From positions 1-64,000 of the forward strand of contig NZ_CDDD01000100.1 of NCBI RefSeq assembly GCF_000820165.1: a DNA stretch of 64,000 nucleotides, given 5' to 3'. Of the stretch, positions 1 to 9,429 are shown one piece after another (position 1 is the stretch's first letter; each line of letters starts with the position of its first letter). The position numbers and the translations under genes are program-made. This DNA comes from Aeromonas taiwanensis (GTDB lineage Bacteria; Pseudomonadota; Gammaproteobacteria; Enterobacterales; Aeromonadaceae). Below the pieces are notes generated by a model that saw nothing but the letters and a program-made list of their open reading frames with translations, did no database searches and was not told where the DNA came from.

Positions 1-141
1 CTGTTTCCACTGGCTCAGCACCTTGAGGAGCTCGGCCATGGGCACGGGGTGGGTGAGGCGGGCCTTGACCATGGCGGTAGAGGGGGTGATCCCCTTCGCG
101 CTCAGTTCGTTGGCTATCTGGATGATCTCTTGGACTGACAT
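1..141 (-). CDS. Hypothetical protein, N-terminal part only
   Basis: An open frame starts at the ATG complementary to 139-141 and runs off the left edge of the window, so only 47 residues are visible. They begin MSVQEIIQIANELSAKG and continue as a helix-rich, lysine- and leucine-containing stretch. The pattern (two helices, a TPS motif, then a basic helix ending near QWK) loosely resembles the N-terminal DNA-binding region of KfrA-like proteins, but this is only an impression. Function is not assigned. The downstream neighbours on the same strand are small conserved hypotheticals. Confidence 0.6.
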   Translation of the reverse strand, partial: MSVQEIIQIANELSAKGITPSTAMVKARLTHPVPMAELLKVLSQWKQ

Positions 142-218
142 CTTGGCTCCTGCGCGGCCGTCTTGCTGGCTGGGGGAGAGAGCTTAACCAAAGCCCGGCG
201 GCCAGGAAAGGGCGAGGC

Positions 219-455
219 TCAGTTTGCCTGGCGCAGCATCACGTCCAGCTGGTCGATGGCTTCCGCCCAGTCGGAGTCATGCCAGAGCGCATCGCGCAGG
301 AAGCCGGCCTGGGACGCGGTCCAGAAGGTGGCGTCCGGCAACAGGGTCTGGTTGTCCAGCGGGTGCTCGCGAATGAAGCGGTGCAGGCTGATGTCGTCAT
401 TGGCCAGCCCCAGCTGGGCAAACAGGGCTGTCATGTCATGGGTTAGCAGTTCCAT
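219..455 (-). CDS. DUF2789 family small protein
   Basis: This 78-residue acidic protein has no signal peptide or membrane segment. It matches the DUF2789 pattern: an N-terminal LFAQLGL segment, a central REHPL turn, then FW-ASQAGFLRDAL and a C-terminal DWAEAIDQL helix. The family is widespread in Pseudomonas, Vibrio and Aeromonas and has no established function. The ATG at 455 follows a purine-rich GGAG stretch on the minus strand. It lies between the truncated hypothetical at the window edge and a DUF3301 gene on the same strand. The family call comes from remembered sequence pattern. Confidence 0.75.
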   Translation of the reverse strand: MELLTHDMTALFAQLGLANDDISLHRFIREHPLDNQTLLPDATFWTASQAGFLRDALWHDSDWAEAIDQLDVMLRQAN

Positions 456-500
456 CTCGGCGCTCCTGGCAAGGGGATTGTCGAGAATTATAGCCAGTCC

Positions 501-797
501 CTAGGAGGGCAGACGATGGGGGGGCAGCTCGACCCCGGCGACGTGCAGCCCCTGCATGCAGAGCTGGCCTTGGTAATGACTCTCCCCGTCACTGGAAAAC
601 TCGAACTGGTAGTAGGTGAGCAGGCGCAGGGGCTTGTGGCCCAGGGCGCGGTGGGTGCGTGCCAGCGACAGCAGTTGCAGATCGTGGTGCTGGCAGTAGC
701 GGCGCATGTATTGCCATGCCAGCTCCGCCTGGCGGCGCTGTTGCCAGAAGGCCCAGCCGACGAGGCCGAGCAACAAGATCCCAAGCATTTCTCCCAT
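501..797 (-). CDS. DUF3301 family membrane-anchored protein
   Basis: The 98-residue product starts MGEMLGILLLGLVGWAFWQQ, a single N-terminal membrane segment ending in a basic RRQ motif. A short, probably cytoplasmic or periplasmic domain with a YYQFEFSSDG segment follows, typical of DUF3301. The ATG at 797 is preferred over an upstream in-frame ATG because AAGGAA lies nine bases before it. The family is common in Vibrio and Aeromonas and has no proven role. It is the gene downstream of the DUF3549 gene on the same strand and may share its transcript. Confidence 0.7.
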   Translation of the reverse strand: MGEMLGILLLGLVGWAFWQQRRQAELAWQYMRRYCQHHDLQLLSLARTHRALGHKPLRLLTYYQFEFSSDGESHYQGQLCMQGLHVAGVELPPHRLPS

Positions 798-869
798 CAA
801 CGGGTTCCTTCTGTGATGCATGAGCGGGGCCCGGCTCCCGCGGGGGCCGGGCCTTGGTATCGGATATCC

Positions 870-1898
870 CTACGCCGAGGTGAACAGGCGGCCGATGGCC
901 TGACCCAGTGCCTCGCTGCGTTCGGGGTCACGCAGCCTTGCCAGCATATCATTGCGCAGGGCCGGCAGGGTCACGAGTTCGGCAAACACCTGGTTGAAGA
1001 ACTGGGTGGGTTGCAGGGCGAGCTGTTCCAAAAACAGGCCGAGCAACTCGGGGCTCTTGAGATCGGGCCAGAGACGGCCTGCGATGGCGAGCAGCAGGGA
1101 CGGGCTGGAGCGGGTCTGCAGCAGAGTCAGCAGCTTGTTGCTGCGCAGGGCATTGCCGGGGCAGGAGGCCAGCGCCCGGCACAGATAGGCCAGGGTCTCG
1201 GCATCGGGGTCGGCGCACTCCTGCTCCTTGCCGATGCGCTCCAGCAGAGCGCCCTGCAGAGCCGGGGGCAGGGGGGCGTTTTCCAGGCTCTGGCACAGGG
1301 CATAGAGGGGCGCTTGCGGCAGCTTCGGCAGGGCCTTGCATACCAGGGCAAGATTGCGTTCATCCTGCAGCCGCTCCGCGAGATCGGCGAAGCCTTGCAG
1401 TCCCAGGCTCTGCCATCCCTCTTCCCCGGGCGCTGCCAGGTAGTGGCAGAGCGCCTCGTAGTAGGCGGACGGTGCCTGCTCCAGCTGGCGGGCCAGCTTG
1501 GCGTGCAGGCTCGCCATCTTGGCTTCGGCCGGCCGGAAGGTGTAGGGGTTGTCGGCGAGGCGCTGGGCCTTCTCTTCATCCAATTCCCCGGTGAGCTTGT
1601 AGCCCAGGGTCTCGACCACCTGATCCATGAAGTGCTTGGGGCCGCTCGAGATGAGCAGGCCGCGCTCATCGAGCGCAAACTTGAGGAACCAGAGATAGTG
1701 TTTCGACTCGGCTGGCTGGAAGAAGTGCACGCCGAGCCAGGCATGCTGCTGCAGCGGCCAGGGGTAGGGCTCCTGCTGCTGCTCGATGCGGATGAAGAGG
1801 TCGTTCGCCAGCGGGCGCACCTGGCGGCCCATGTCGAACAGTTGGAACTGGGTATCGGCCTGGGTCAGAAATTCGGTCAGCGTGTTGATGGAAGACAT
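870..1898 (-). CDS. DUF3549 family protein
   Basis: This 342-residue soluble protein starts MSSINTLTEFLTQADTQFQL and shows the DUF3549 features: an N-terminal globular part with a FDMGR segment and a long C-terminal helical part rich in alanine and leucine that resembles helical repeats. The frame is open upstream of 1898, but the extra residues are low-complexity antisense of the opposite gene, so the ATG at 1898 is used. It is divergent from yqcC, with about 200 bases between the starts. The molecular function is unknown. Confidence 0.75.
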   Translation of the reverse strand: MSSINTLTEFLTQADTQFQLFDMGRQVRPLANDLFIRIEQQQEPYPWPLQQHAWLGVHFFQPAESKHYLWFLKFALDERGLLISSGPKHFMDQVVETLGYKLTGELDEEKAQRLADNPYTFRPAEAKMASLHAKLARQLEQAPSAYYEALCHYLAAPGEEGWQSLGLQGFADLAERLQDERNLALVCKALPKLPQAPLYALCQSLENAPLPPALQGALLERIGKEQECADPDAETLAYLCRALASCPGNALRSNKLLTLLQTRSSPSLLLAIAGRLWPDLKSPELLGLFLEQLALQPTQFFNQVFAELVTLPALRNDMLARLRDPERSEALGQAIGRLFTSA

Positions 1899-2096
1899 GG
1901 GGAGATCCGGCTTGAAGGTGATGCGGGGGATTATAAGGAGGCTGCACCAGATAGCCAGTGGTGGCCACACCGGGCACGGTGGCGACGGCAACATGGCAGC
2001 CACCCCTGGGGCAGTGTATAGTAGCGCCCCTTTTTGATGGCTGTAATGAGTGGGGCGCCGGCATTCGCCGACCGCACGAATGAGGAAGTGAGCGAG
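1899..2096. promoter_or_regulatory. Divergent intergenic region, DUF3549 gene / yqcC
   Basis: About 200 bases separate the divergent starts at 1898 and 2097, so promoters for both directions should lie here. A sequence GTGTATAGTAG near 2016-2026 could be a -10 element (TATAGT) for yqcC-truC-yqcA, but no convincing -35 was found. No clear operator was recognised. Confidence 0.35.
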
Positions 2097-2432
2097 ATGA
2101 ATCAATATCTGCTGGTGGCCGGCCTGCTGGGAGAGCTGACCGCCGAGTTGCAACGTCTGGAACGCTGGCAAGCCGAGCATCCGGGGGAGGAGGCGCTGGC
2201 CAGCGAGCTGCCGTTCTGCGTCGATACCCTGAGTTTCGATCAGTGGCTGCAGTTCGTGCTGATCCCGCGCATGGAGCAGCTGGTGCTGTTGCAGGCGCCG
2301 TTGCCGACCAGCGTCTCCCTCTATCCCATGGCGAGCGAAGTCTATAAGGAAGAGCTGGCCGAGGTGGAGGCCCTGCTGCGCCTGATTGCCCGTTTCGATC
2401 TGTTGCTCTCCGGCAAAGTGGTTGACCAATGA
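2097..2432 (+). CDS. yqcC: YqcC family protein (DUF446)
   Basis: The 111-residue helical protein starts MNQYLLVAGLLGELTAEL and contains the conserved PFCVDTLSFDQWLQFVLIPRM core of YqcC (DUF446). The function is unknown; in E. coli the gene sits in syd-yqcC-truC-yqcA. Here too it is followed by truC, and the ATGA overlap of the two genes indicates one operon with coupled translation. The ATG at 2097 is chosen over ATGs further upstream because GAGGAAGTGAGCGAG precedes it and because the length then matches the family. Confidence 0.9.
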   Translation: MNQYLLVAGLLGELTAELQRLERWQAEHPGEEALASELPFCVDTLSFDQWLQFVLIPRMEQLVLLQAPLPTSVSLYPMASEVYKEELAEVEALLRLIARFDLLLSGKVVDQ

Positions 2433-3208
2433 TGGCGGAGCAGACCGACGTCGAGAAAGCCTTGTCCCTGACCCTGCTCTATCAGGATGACTGGCTGGTG
2501 GCGGTGAACAAGCCGTCCGGCCTGCTGGTGCATCGAAGCTGGCTCGACAAGGGGGAGACCCGCTTCGCCATGCAGATGACCCGGGACCTCATCGGGGGCC
2601 GCCACGTCTATCCGGTACATCGGCTCGACCGGCCCACCTCGGGTGTGCTGCTGTTTGCGCTGGATCCTGCCGTCGCTCGCACCCTGACCGAGGCGTTTGC
2701 CTCACGCCGGGTGCACAAGGAGTATCTGGCGCTGGTGCGGGGATGGGCGCCGGAGGAGGGGCTCATCGACTATCCGCTCAAGGAGCAACTGGACAAGATT
2801 GCCGATGCCTTCAGCGACCCGAATCGCCCCGCCCAGGAGGCGGTGACCGCGTTTCGTCGCCTGCATCAGGTCGAGCTGCCCCATGCGGTCTCCAAGAAGC
2901 ACCCCACCAGCCGTTACAGCCTGGTGCGCCTCTTTCCCAAGACAGGGCGCAAGCATCAGCTTCGCCGCCACCTGGACCACCTGTTCCATCCCATCGTCGG
3001 TGATACCACCCATGGTGATGGCCGGCACAACCGCTTCTTTCGCGAGCACTACGGCTGCGACAGGCTGCTGCTGATCGCCCACCGCTTGAGTTTCGAGCAT
3101 CCCGTGCTCAAGGTGCCGATGCGGATCCAGGCGCCGCTGGGTCCCCAGGTACTGCAACTGTTCGCCGAACTGGGATGGCCCGCCAGCGAGAGCGACTACG
3201 GCAACTGA
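2429..3208 (+). CDS. truC: tRNA pseudouridine(65) synthase
   Basis: TruC converts uridine 65 of some tRNAs to pseudouridine. The 259-residue protein (E. coli about 260) belongs to the RluA-type family. The signature HRLDRPTSGVLLFAL carries the catalytic aspartate, Asp67 here. The later segments FPKTGRKHQLRRH and the DTTHGDG turn are also family motifs. There is no S4 domain, as expected for TruC. The start overlaps the yqcC stop (ATGA), and yqcA follows about 180 bases later, the same neighbours as in E. coli. Confidence 0.93.
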   Translation: MMAEQTDVEKALSLTLLYQDDWLVAVNKPSGLLVHRSWLDKGETRFAMQMTRDLIGGRHVYPVHRLDRPTSGVLLFALDPAVARTLTEAFASRRVHKEYLALVRGWAPEEGLIDYPLKEQLDKIADAFSDPNRPAQEAVTAFRRLHQVELPHAVSKKHPTSRYSLVRLFPKTGRKHQLRRHLDHLFHPIVGDTTHGDGRHNRFFREHYGCDRLLLIAHRLSFEHPVLKVPMRIQAPLGPQVLQLFAELGWPASESDYGN

Positions 3209-3387
3209 TCGCCGTCTCCATCTGTTGCCTCTGACCGGGCTGTGGCATGCTGTAGACCACGTCCGTCAGAGGAATGACTCATGGTTCCACACGCATTTTC
3301 CTTCGCAATACAGCGCGCACCTGCTTTGCCGGCGTGCGCCCTCCTGAGCTTAGAACCGGGCCCGCGATCGCCTCTGGGGAGGCGCTG

Positions 3388-3828
3388 ATGGCCGAGATCG
3401 ACATCCTGGTCGGCACCGTCTATGGCGCAGCCATGCTGGTGGCCGAGACCCTGAGTGACCACCTGGAAGCCAACGGCCATGTCTGCCACCTCCATGAGGA
3501 GGCCGAGCTGACGGACATCGATGCCTCCCGATTCCTGCTGATCGTCAGCGCCACGACCGGGCAGGGGGATATACCTCCCAATCTGCAGCCTTTCGCCAGC
3601 GCCCTGGCGGATCGCGCACCTTATATGAAGGGGTGGCGCTATGCCCTCATCGCCATGGGAGACAGCAGTTATGAACACTTCTGCGGGGCGGGACGGCGGC
3701 TCGACGAGTTGTTGCAGGAGCTGGCTGCCGACGCCCTGGTGCCGCGTCTTGAGATAGATGCGACCGTGGAGGATGAGCCCGAGGTGGCTGCGCTGGCCTG
3801 GCTGAAGACCTGGGAAAATAGGCTGTAG
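3388..3828 (+). CDS. yqcA: Flavodoxin-like protein YqcA
   Basis: This short-chain flavodoxin-like protein of 146 residues begins MAEIDILVGTVYGAAMLVAE, where the GTVYG-A loop corresponds to the FMN phosphate-binding loop. Later flavin-contacting segments are SATTGQGDIP and MGDSSYEHFCGAG. It should bind FMN and act as a one-electron carrier; the physiological partner is unknown. MioC is a close relative, but the place behind yqcC-truC identifies it as yqcA. The start is set at 3388 from homology; the frame is open 38 codons further upstream without family resemblance. Confidence 0.88.
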   Translation: MAEIDILVGTVYGAAMLVAETLSDHLEANGHVCHLHEEAELTDIDASRFLLIVSATTGQGDIPPNLQPFASALADRAPYMKGWRYALIAMGDSSYEHFCGAGRRLDELLQELAADALVPRLEIDATVEDEPEVAALAWLKTWENRL

Positions 3829-3854
3829 CCGGATTGGGTCTGGTTTTTTAATTT

Positions 3855-3890
3855 CTCCCCCGTGATGCCGATGACGGGGGAGCGTTATTT
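3855..3890 (+). terminator. Terminator after yqcA
   Basis: A perfect 9-bp stem (CTCCCCCGT at 3855-3863 with ACGGGGGAG at 3874-3882) follows the yqcA stop. The downstream T-run is weak (CGTTATTT), but an A/T-rich flank on both sides makes intrinsic termination plausible. Confidence 0.7.
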
Positions 3891-3902
3891 CGGTCTATTT
3901 TT

Positions 3903-3912
3903 CCTCATCCCC
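3903..3912 (-). promoter_or_regulatory. MalT-box match
   Basis: CCTCATCCCC reads GGGGATGAGG on the minus strand, an exact match to the MalT consensus GGGGA(T/G)GAGG. It lies about 360 bases before the predicted lamB transcription start and is alone, whereas functional MalT promoters normally carry several boxes near the -35. A 10-base match can arise by chance. Confidence 0.4.
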
Positions 3913-4020
3913 TCAAATATTCCCTGCTTTTTTTTCGTTATTTTTCTCGCCGATGACGCCCTTTGCCAGGCTGATATTCATCAGAATGGCGACAAATCAG
4001 AAAATTAAAAGTTCCCCATT

Positions 4021-4032
4021 GAAAGCGATTTC
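4021..4032. promoter_or_regulatory. LacI-family-type operator, copy 1
   Basis: GAAAGCGATTTC has the GAAA-N-CG-N-TTTC near-palindrome with central CG that LacI/GalR-family repressors recognise. An identical 14-base core (TTGAAAGCGATTTC) recurs at 4093-4106, 74 bases downstream, about seven helical turns. The repressor is not identified. Confidence 0.55.
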
Positions 4033-4094
4033 AGTCATGTTTTTGTCACCGAACAGTGACTTTAATACTTAACAATCATCGCGAATTAATATTT

Positions 4095-4106
4095 GAAAGC
4101 GATTTC
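4095..4106. promoter_or_regulatory. LacI-family-type operator, copy 2
   Basis: This is the second copy of GAAAGCGATTTC. The near-integral helical spacing from copy 1 would place both sites on the same DNA face and allow looping by a tetrameric repressor. It lies about 160 bases before the predicted lamB transcription start. Confidence 0.55.
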
Positions 4107-4219
4107 TTTGGTTTGTTGTTGTTTGTTTTTTCTTTTTATTGGTGTTTATCTTCTTTTTTTGTCCATTTGTCATCTCAACTTCGCCCTCCCGGTGCGATGC
4201 GGGCGATTTGTCACCATTT

Positions 4220-4235
4220 TGTGAATCAGCTCATG
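4220..4235 (+). promoter_or_regulatory. CRP site of the lamB promoter (class II position)
   Basis: TGTGA-ATCAGC-TCATG matches the CRP consensus fully in the left half and 3 of 5 in the right half. Its centre at 4227.5 is 41.5 bases before the start predicted from the -10 box at 4257-4262, exactly the class II CRP distance. The weak -35 region covered by the site fits activator dependence. Confidence 0.7.
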
Positions 4236-4256
4236 TTTGTGCCGAAATCGGGTACA

Positions 4257-4262
4257 TATAAT
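4257..4262 (+). promoter_or_regulatory. lamB -10 element
   Basis: TATAAT at 4257-4262 predicts transcription starting near 4269. No good -35 hexamer lies 16-18 bases upstream; the CRP site occupies that place. Confidence 0.65.
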
Positions 4263-4271
4263 CGACCCCGG

Positions 4272-4300
4272 TTATCACCAAAACGTTTTTCCGGTGATAA
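4272..4300 (+). promoter_or_regulatory. Inverted repeat at the 5' end of lamB mRNA
   Basis: TTATCACC (4272-4279) and GGTGATAA (4293-4300) form a perfect 8-bp inverted repeat around AAAACGTTTTTCC, itself containing the palindrome AAAACGTTTT. It begins about three bases after the predicted transcription start. It could be a 5'-terminal mRNA hairpin that affects stability, or an operator overlapping the start region. Confidence 0.55.
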
Positions 4301-4352
4301 GAACTTGAATATCAGGATCACACTCCTCCCAGCGGGAATAAGGAAAATGAAA

Positions 4353-5693
4353 ATGAAAGCAAAGTGGCTCCCGATCGCTGCAGCAGTTACCGCAGCCCTG
4401 GCTTCCCAAGCCGCCTTCGCCGTTGATTTCCACGGCTACTTCCGTTCAGGTGTCGGTGTTTCCGGTGACGGGGACATGGTCAAATACAACGTCAACAAGG
4501 TCGGTCGTCTGGGTAACGAAAACGACACCTATGGTGAAGTGCAACTGGGTCAGGAAGTCTTCAACAAAGATGGCAAGACCTTCTATGTAGACTCCATGTT
4601 TGCCATGACTTCCAATGGTTCCAATGACTGGGAAGGGACCGGCACCGTTTGTAACTTCGATGCCAAACAGTGCAACGGCGACTCTGAATTCGCACTGCGT
4701 CAGTTCAACGTACAAGCCAAGGGTCTGCTGGGCTTCGCGCCGGAAGCCACCCTCTGGGCCGGTAAGCGTTTCTATCAACGTCACGACATCCACATCTCTG
4801 ACTTCTACTACTGGAACATCTCCGGTCCTGGCGCAGGTATTGAAGGTATCCAGGCTGGCCCCGGCAAGATCTCCTTCGCCTGGGTGCGCAACGATCGCAG
4901 TGCGGCCGATGTCTTCGGTCAGTACAACCAGATCGGTACAGACCCGACTACTGGTGATCCCATCTATCGTAAAAATGAAGACCTGAACGTCAACACCCTG
5001 GATCTGCGCTATGCCGGTATCCCGCTGTGGCAAGACGGCTCTCTGGAAGTGGGCGCCATGTACGCCCTGGTCAATGAGACCGACGCCCAGAAAGATCTGA
5101 AGAACGACAACATGAAAGACGGCGTCATGCTGACTGCCGAGCTGACCCAGGGCATCTTCGGTGGCTTCAACAAGACTGTGCTGCAGTACGGTACCGAAGG
5201 CTACTCCAAGACCATGGCTTACTACGGTGATGGCTCCTGGTACGGTGCCGAAGCAAAAGACGGTGCCGACGGCTACCGTATCATCAACTGGGGCGTCATC
5301 CCGATGGGTAACTCCTGGGAGATGGGCCACCAGTTGGTCTACGGCGTAGGCAACGAGATGTGGAGTGGTCATGACGAGACTCAAACCTTCTCTGCCGTCG
5401 TCCGCCCGATGTACAAGTGGGATGACTTCAACAAGACCATCTTCGAAGGTGGCTACTTCAAGGACAAGACCAGCTATACCAGCGGCGGCAGCGACAAGGA
5501 TGGTGGTTACAAGCTGACCCTGGCTCAGGCCTGGTCTGCCGGTGCCAGCTTCTGGGCCCGTCCGGAAATCCGTGTGTTCGCCTCCTACCTGGCTGACACC
5601 GAAGCTGATGCTAACGGTAGCAAGAACAGCTTCGAAGGCGGTACCTCCGATGACACCTGGCAAGTGGGTGTACAAGCTGAGGCTTGGTGGTAA
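4353..5693 (+). CDS. lamB: Maltoporin (LamB)
   Basis: Maltoporin is the trimeric outer-membrane channel for maltose and maltodextrins. The 446-residue precursor has a typical signal peptide ([19 protein letters not shown], cleavage expected after AAFA), and the mature part opens [12 protein letters not shown] like other LamB proteins. The sequence is rich in aromatic and Gly-Asp strands and ends EAWW with a terminal aromatic residue, as expected for an 18-strand barrel inserted by Bam. Two ATGs, 4347 and 4353, precede the signal peptide; 4353 has the better distance to AAGGA. malM follows behind an attenuator-type hairpin. Control probably involves CRP and the operators upstream. Confidence 0.93.
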   Translation: MKAKWLPIAAAVTAALASQAAFAVDFHGYFRSGVGVSGDGDMVKYNVNKVGRLGNENDTYGEVQLGQEVFNKDGKTFYVDSMFAMTSNGSNDWEGTGTVCNFDAKQCNGDSEFALRQFNVQAKGLLGFAPEATLWAGKRFYQRHDIHISDFYYWNISGPGAGIEGIQAGPGKISFAWVRNDRSAADVFGQYNQIGTDPTTGDPIYRKNEDLNVNTLDLRYAGIPLWQDGSLEVGAMYALVNETDAQKDLKNDNMKDGVMLTAELTQGIFGGFNKTVLQYGTEGYSKTMAYYGDGSWYGAEAKDGADGYRIINWGVIPMGNSWEMGHQLVYGVGNEMWSGHDETQTFSAVVRPMYKWDDFNKTIFEGGYFKDKTSYTSGGSDKDGGYKLTLAQAWSAGASFWARPEIRVFASYLADTEADANGSKNSFEGGTSDDTWQVGVQAEAWW

Positions 5694-5717
5694 GCAGTAT
5701 CTTCAGTTAAGTTAGTG

Positions 5718-5742
5718 ACTGCCCCCTTATGGGGGCAGTTTT
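5718..5742 (+). terminator. lamB-malM attenuator / terminator
   Basis: ACTGCCCCC (5718-5726), loop TTAT, GGGGGCAGT (5731-5739), followed by TTT-G-TTT, form a strong 9-bp terminator-like hairpin. As malM lacks a clear promoter of its own, it probably lowers malM expression relative to lamB rather than ending the operon. Confidence 0.8.
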
Positions 5743-5783
5743 GTTTCGCTGGATTTGGCTATCGGGTTATGGAGATAAGAAGA

Positions 5784-6755
5784 ATGAAACTGGTAAAGAT
5801 GTCTATCGCGGCCGTGGTTACCGCGCTGTTGGCCGGCTGTTCCGGTAGCATGGTTGTGCCCGTGCAGGAGCACGCCTCCATCCTGAGCAATGCCGACCAG
5901 GCCAAGCAGGCGCTCTCCCAGGCGACGAGCTGCTGCAAGGATTTCAACGAATTCAATTATGTTTCTCTGCCGGAAGGCGAGACGCTGCTGGCCATCGATG
6001 GCAAGCAGCCCAGTTATCAGTTTGACGAGGGGATGAGCTACTTTGCCGCCTATCGTCTTCCGGCCAATACCGGCAACCTGGCCATTACCCTGGCTTCCCA
6101 GGTTAGCAAGACGGTGCTGGTTCCCAAGGTGATCATGCTGGATGCCCAGTTCAAGGTAACGCGCGTGCTGGGTGAATCGGTATTTGCGTACCAGCCTGCC
6201 CACCTGCTCGACAACGACAGGATCGAAGGTCGGGTGTTCGTGGATCGCAGCATGCCGGGCAATCCCGCCAGCGAAACCTATATGGTTGTCTACGCACCGG
6301 CCGATGAGCTGTCCGGCAGCACCACCATCCTGCACCCTGCCAAGGCCTTTGCCCGCGCCAATGGCACGGTCGAACCAGATATCAAGGACCCCGTGATCCC
6401 GCATTCCCCCTGGGGCCTGGTACAGATCAAGGTGACGGACATGGCCAAGGGGCAAGGCCTGGAGGCCGTGTTCAAGCCGGAATACGCCGACAAGGTTGCC
6501 ATGAGCCAGGCCAAGCCGGCCGCGACTGCCGTGGCTGCGACAGCGACTACGGCTGCAGTGGCCGCAGCGCCGAGCACGCCGGCTCCTGCCATGCTGAGCG
6601 AAACCGAGAGCTTCTACAACACCCAGATCGAGAAGGCCGTGAAGGCCGGGGATATCGACAAGGCGATGCAGCTCGTGAGCGAGGCCGAGCGTGCCGGTTC
6701 AACCAAGGCGAAGTCCGTCTTTATTGATGCGGTTAAGCGCTCACAAAAGAACTAA
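5784..6755 (+). CDS. malM: Maltose operon periplasmic protein MalM
   Basis: MalM is the periplasmic protein encoded after lamB in the maltose regulon; its exact role is unsettled. The 323-residue product begins MKLVKMSIAAVVTALLAGC, and the LAGC lipobox suggests a lipoprotein here. A beta-rich domain follows (residues about 50-245), then an Ala/Thr/Pro linker (about 255-275) and a short helical tail, the same layout as E. coli MalM. The ATG at 5784 is chosen for the signal peptide and the purine-rich GGAGATAAGAAGA before it; an ATG at 5769 would add five residues. It is probably cotranscribed with lamB. Confidence 0.88.
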   Translation: MKLVKMSIAAVVTALLAGCSGSMVVPVQEHASILSNADQAKQALSQATSCCKDFNEFNYVSLPEGETLLAIDGKQPSYQFDEGMSYFAAYRLPANTGNLAITLASQVSKTVLVPKVIMLDAQFKVTRVLGESVFAYQPAHLLDNDRIEGRVFVDRSMPGNPASETYMVVYAPADELSGSTTILHPAKAFARANGTVEPDIKDPVIPHSPWGLVQIKVTDMAKGQGLEAVFKPEYADKVAMSQAKPAATAVAATATTAAVAAAPSTPAPAMLSETESFYNTQIEKAVKAGDIDKAMQLVSEAERAGSTKAKSVFIDAVKRSQKN

Positions 6756-6788
6756 ATAACCGGGGTTATTTAAATCAATATTTGTTGG

Positions 6789-6815
6789 AGGCCTCCCTTG
6801 TTGGAGGCCTTTTTA
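6789..6815 (+). terminator. Terminator after malM
   Basis: AGGCCTCC (6789-6796) pairs with GGAGGCCT (6803-6810) over a six-base loop and is followed by TTTTT, a standard intrinsic terminator closing lamB-malM. Confidence 0.88.
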
Positions 6816-8617
<1,802 letters not shown>

Positions 8618-8642
8618 TCCCTGCTTTCATACCGAGTTCCGA

Positions 8643-8668
8643 AAAGGGAGGCGCAAGCCTCCCTTTTT
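8643..8668 (+). terminator. Terminator after ptsG
   Basis: AAAGGGAGGC (8643-8652), loop GCAA, GCCTCCCTTT (8657-8666), followed by TT, form a 10-bp intrinsic terminator. Confidence 0.92.
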
Positions 8669-8728
8669 GCTGGGCGCGAGTCAGGAGAATCGCCGAGACG
8701 AGGTAGTCTGATCCCGGCGAAGAGGAAC

Positions 8729-8750
8729 AAAAAAGGCGCCTGATGGCGCC
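8729..8750 (-). terminator. Terminator after yaeH
   Basis: On the minus strand GGCGCC-ATCA-GGCGCC is followed by six T residues, a compact intrinsic terminator 19 bases after the yaeH stop. Confidence 0.85.
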
Positions 8751-8768
8751 TGATGCATTGGGAAGAGG

Positions 8769-9152
8769 CTAGAGCTTCTCGAGATCCCGCTCAATCTCGC
8801 TGATCTTGTTCTGTACCACCTTTTCCAGATGGCGCAGGTCGCGCAGTATCTTCTGCTTGATATCCGGGTCGGCCTGGGTCTGTCCGCCCTGGGTCAGACT
8901 GTCCAGCTCGTCCACCACGTATTTGAGGTTGGCGTTGATCTCGGTGACATCCTTGTATTCATGGGTGCCCGAGTTGACCAGCATGGTCTTGCGCTGACGG
9001 GGATACTTGAACTTGACGCTCTTGGCGAAAAACTCGCCCTTCTGCTTCTTGAAATAGATCTTGAGGATGTCGTGGTTGGCTTCCTGGCGCAGGGTGTAGC
9101 TGTCCACCGAGGTGGGCTCCTGGATCCCCAGGCTCTTCAGATTCTCGTACAT
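8769..9152 (-). CDS. yaeH: DUF3461 family protein YaeH
   Basis: This 127-residue protein is highly similar to E. coli YaeH. It starts [20 protein letters not shown] and carries the hallmark stretches [14 protein letters not shown] and [18 protein letters not shown], ending with a coiled-coil-like [12 protein letters not shown]. The function is unknown; the protein is small, soluble and charged. In E. coli it also lies next to dapD, as here (same strand, about 280 bases downstream of dapD). A separate terminator lies between the two genes, so yaeH probably has its own promoter in the gap. Confidence 0.92.
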   Translation of the reverse strand: MYENLKSLGIQEPTSVDSYTLRQEANHDILKIYFKKQKGEFFAKSVKFKYPRQRKTMLVNSGTHEYKDVTEINANLKYVVDELDSLTQGGQTQADPDIKQKILRDLRHLEKVVQNKISEIERDLEKL

Positions 9153-9385
9153 CGGGCTTCCTTGGTTTGAAACGATCCTGACCCGTATATCTTACCCGAG
9201 TCGCGCCCGCTTGCCTGTGACAGGTGCGCCAAATTCAGGATGGCTTCAAAGCGGTCTTTTGTATCGACGAGCCAAGGGGGAGGGGGAGTGCCTCGCCAGC
9301 ACGGTCATAGGCGGGCGGAATTGCCTGGCAAGAGGGGCGTAGTGATAGAGGGGCAGGGAATCCGGCAGGCCCATGAGACCGGGCA

Positions 9386-9410
9386 TGAAAAAGGGCACCA
9401 GAAGTGCCCT
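9386..9410 (-). terminator. Terminator after dapD
   Basis: On the minus strand AGGGCAC pairs with GTGCCCT over a TTCTG loop and is followed by TTTTTC, 20 bases after the dapD stop. The remaining gap up to yaeH (9153-9385) shows no other recognisable gene. Confidence 0.85.
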
Positions 9411-9429
9411 CGATGACATCGGCGAGGAA

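Larger units (their letters stand above)
3891..4352 (+). promoter_or_regulatory. lamB control region
   Basis: This AT-rich gene-free stretch before lamB holds several separate sites listed individually: a MalT-box match, two LacI-type operators, an inverted repeat of GTCAC/GTGAC between them (4045-4060), a CRP site, a -10 box and a strong inverted repeat in the predicted 5' untranslated region. Together they point to control by cAMP-CRP and at least one sugar-responsive regulator. Confidence 0.7.

Noticed and set aside
516-2021. 501-codon plus-strand open frame over the DUF3301 and DUF3549 genes
   Set aside because: Antisense of two genes with family resemblance; no motif of its own.
4322-4329. 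GGGAGGAG on the minus strand as a second MalT box
   Set aside because: It lies in the predicted leader close to the lamB start codon and lacks the consensus flanks; probably chance.
9112-9342. Small plus-strand frame between yaeH and dapD
   Set aside because: It overlaps the yaeH start region, lacks a good ribosome-binding site and has no familiar motif.
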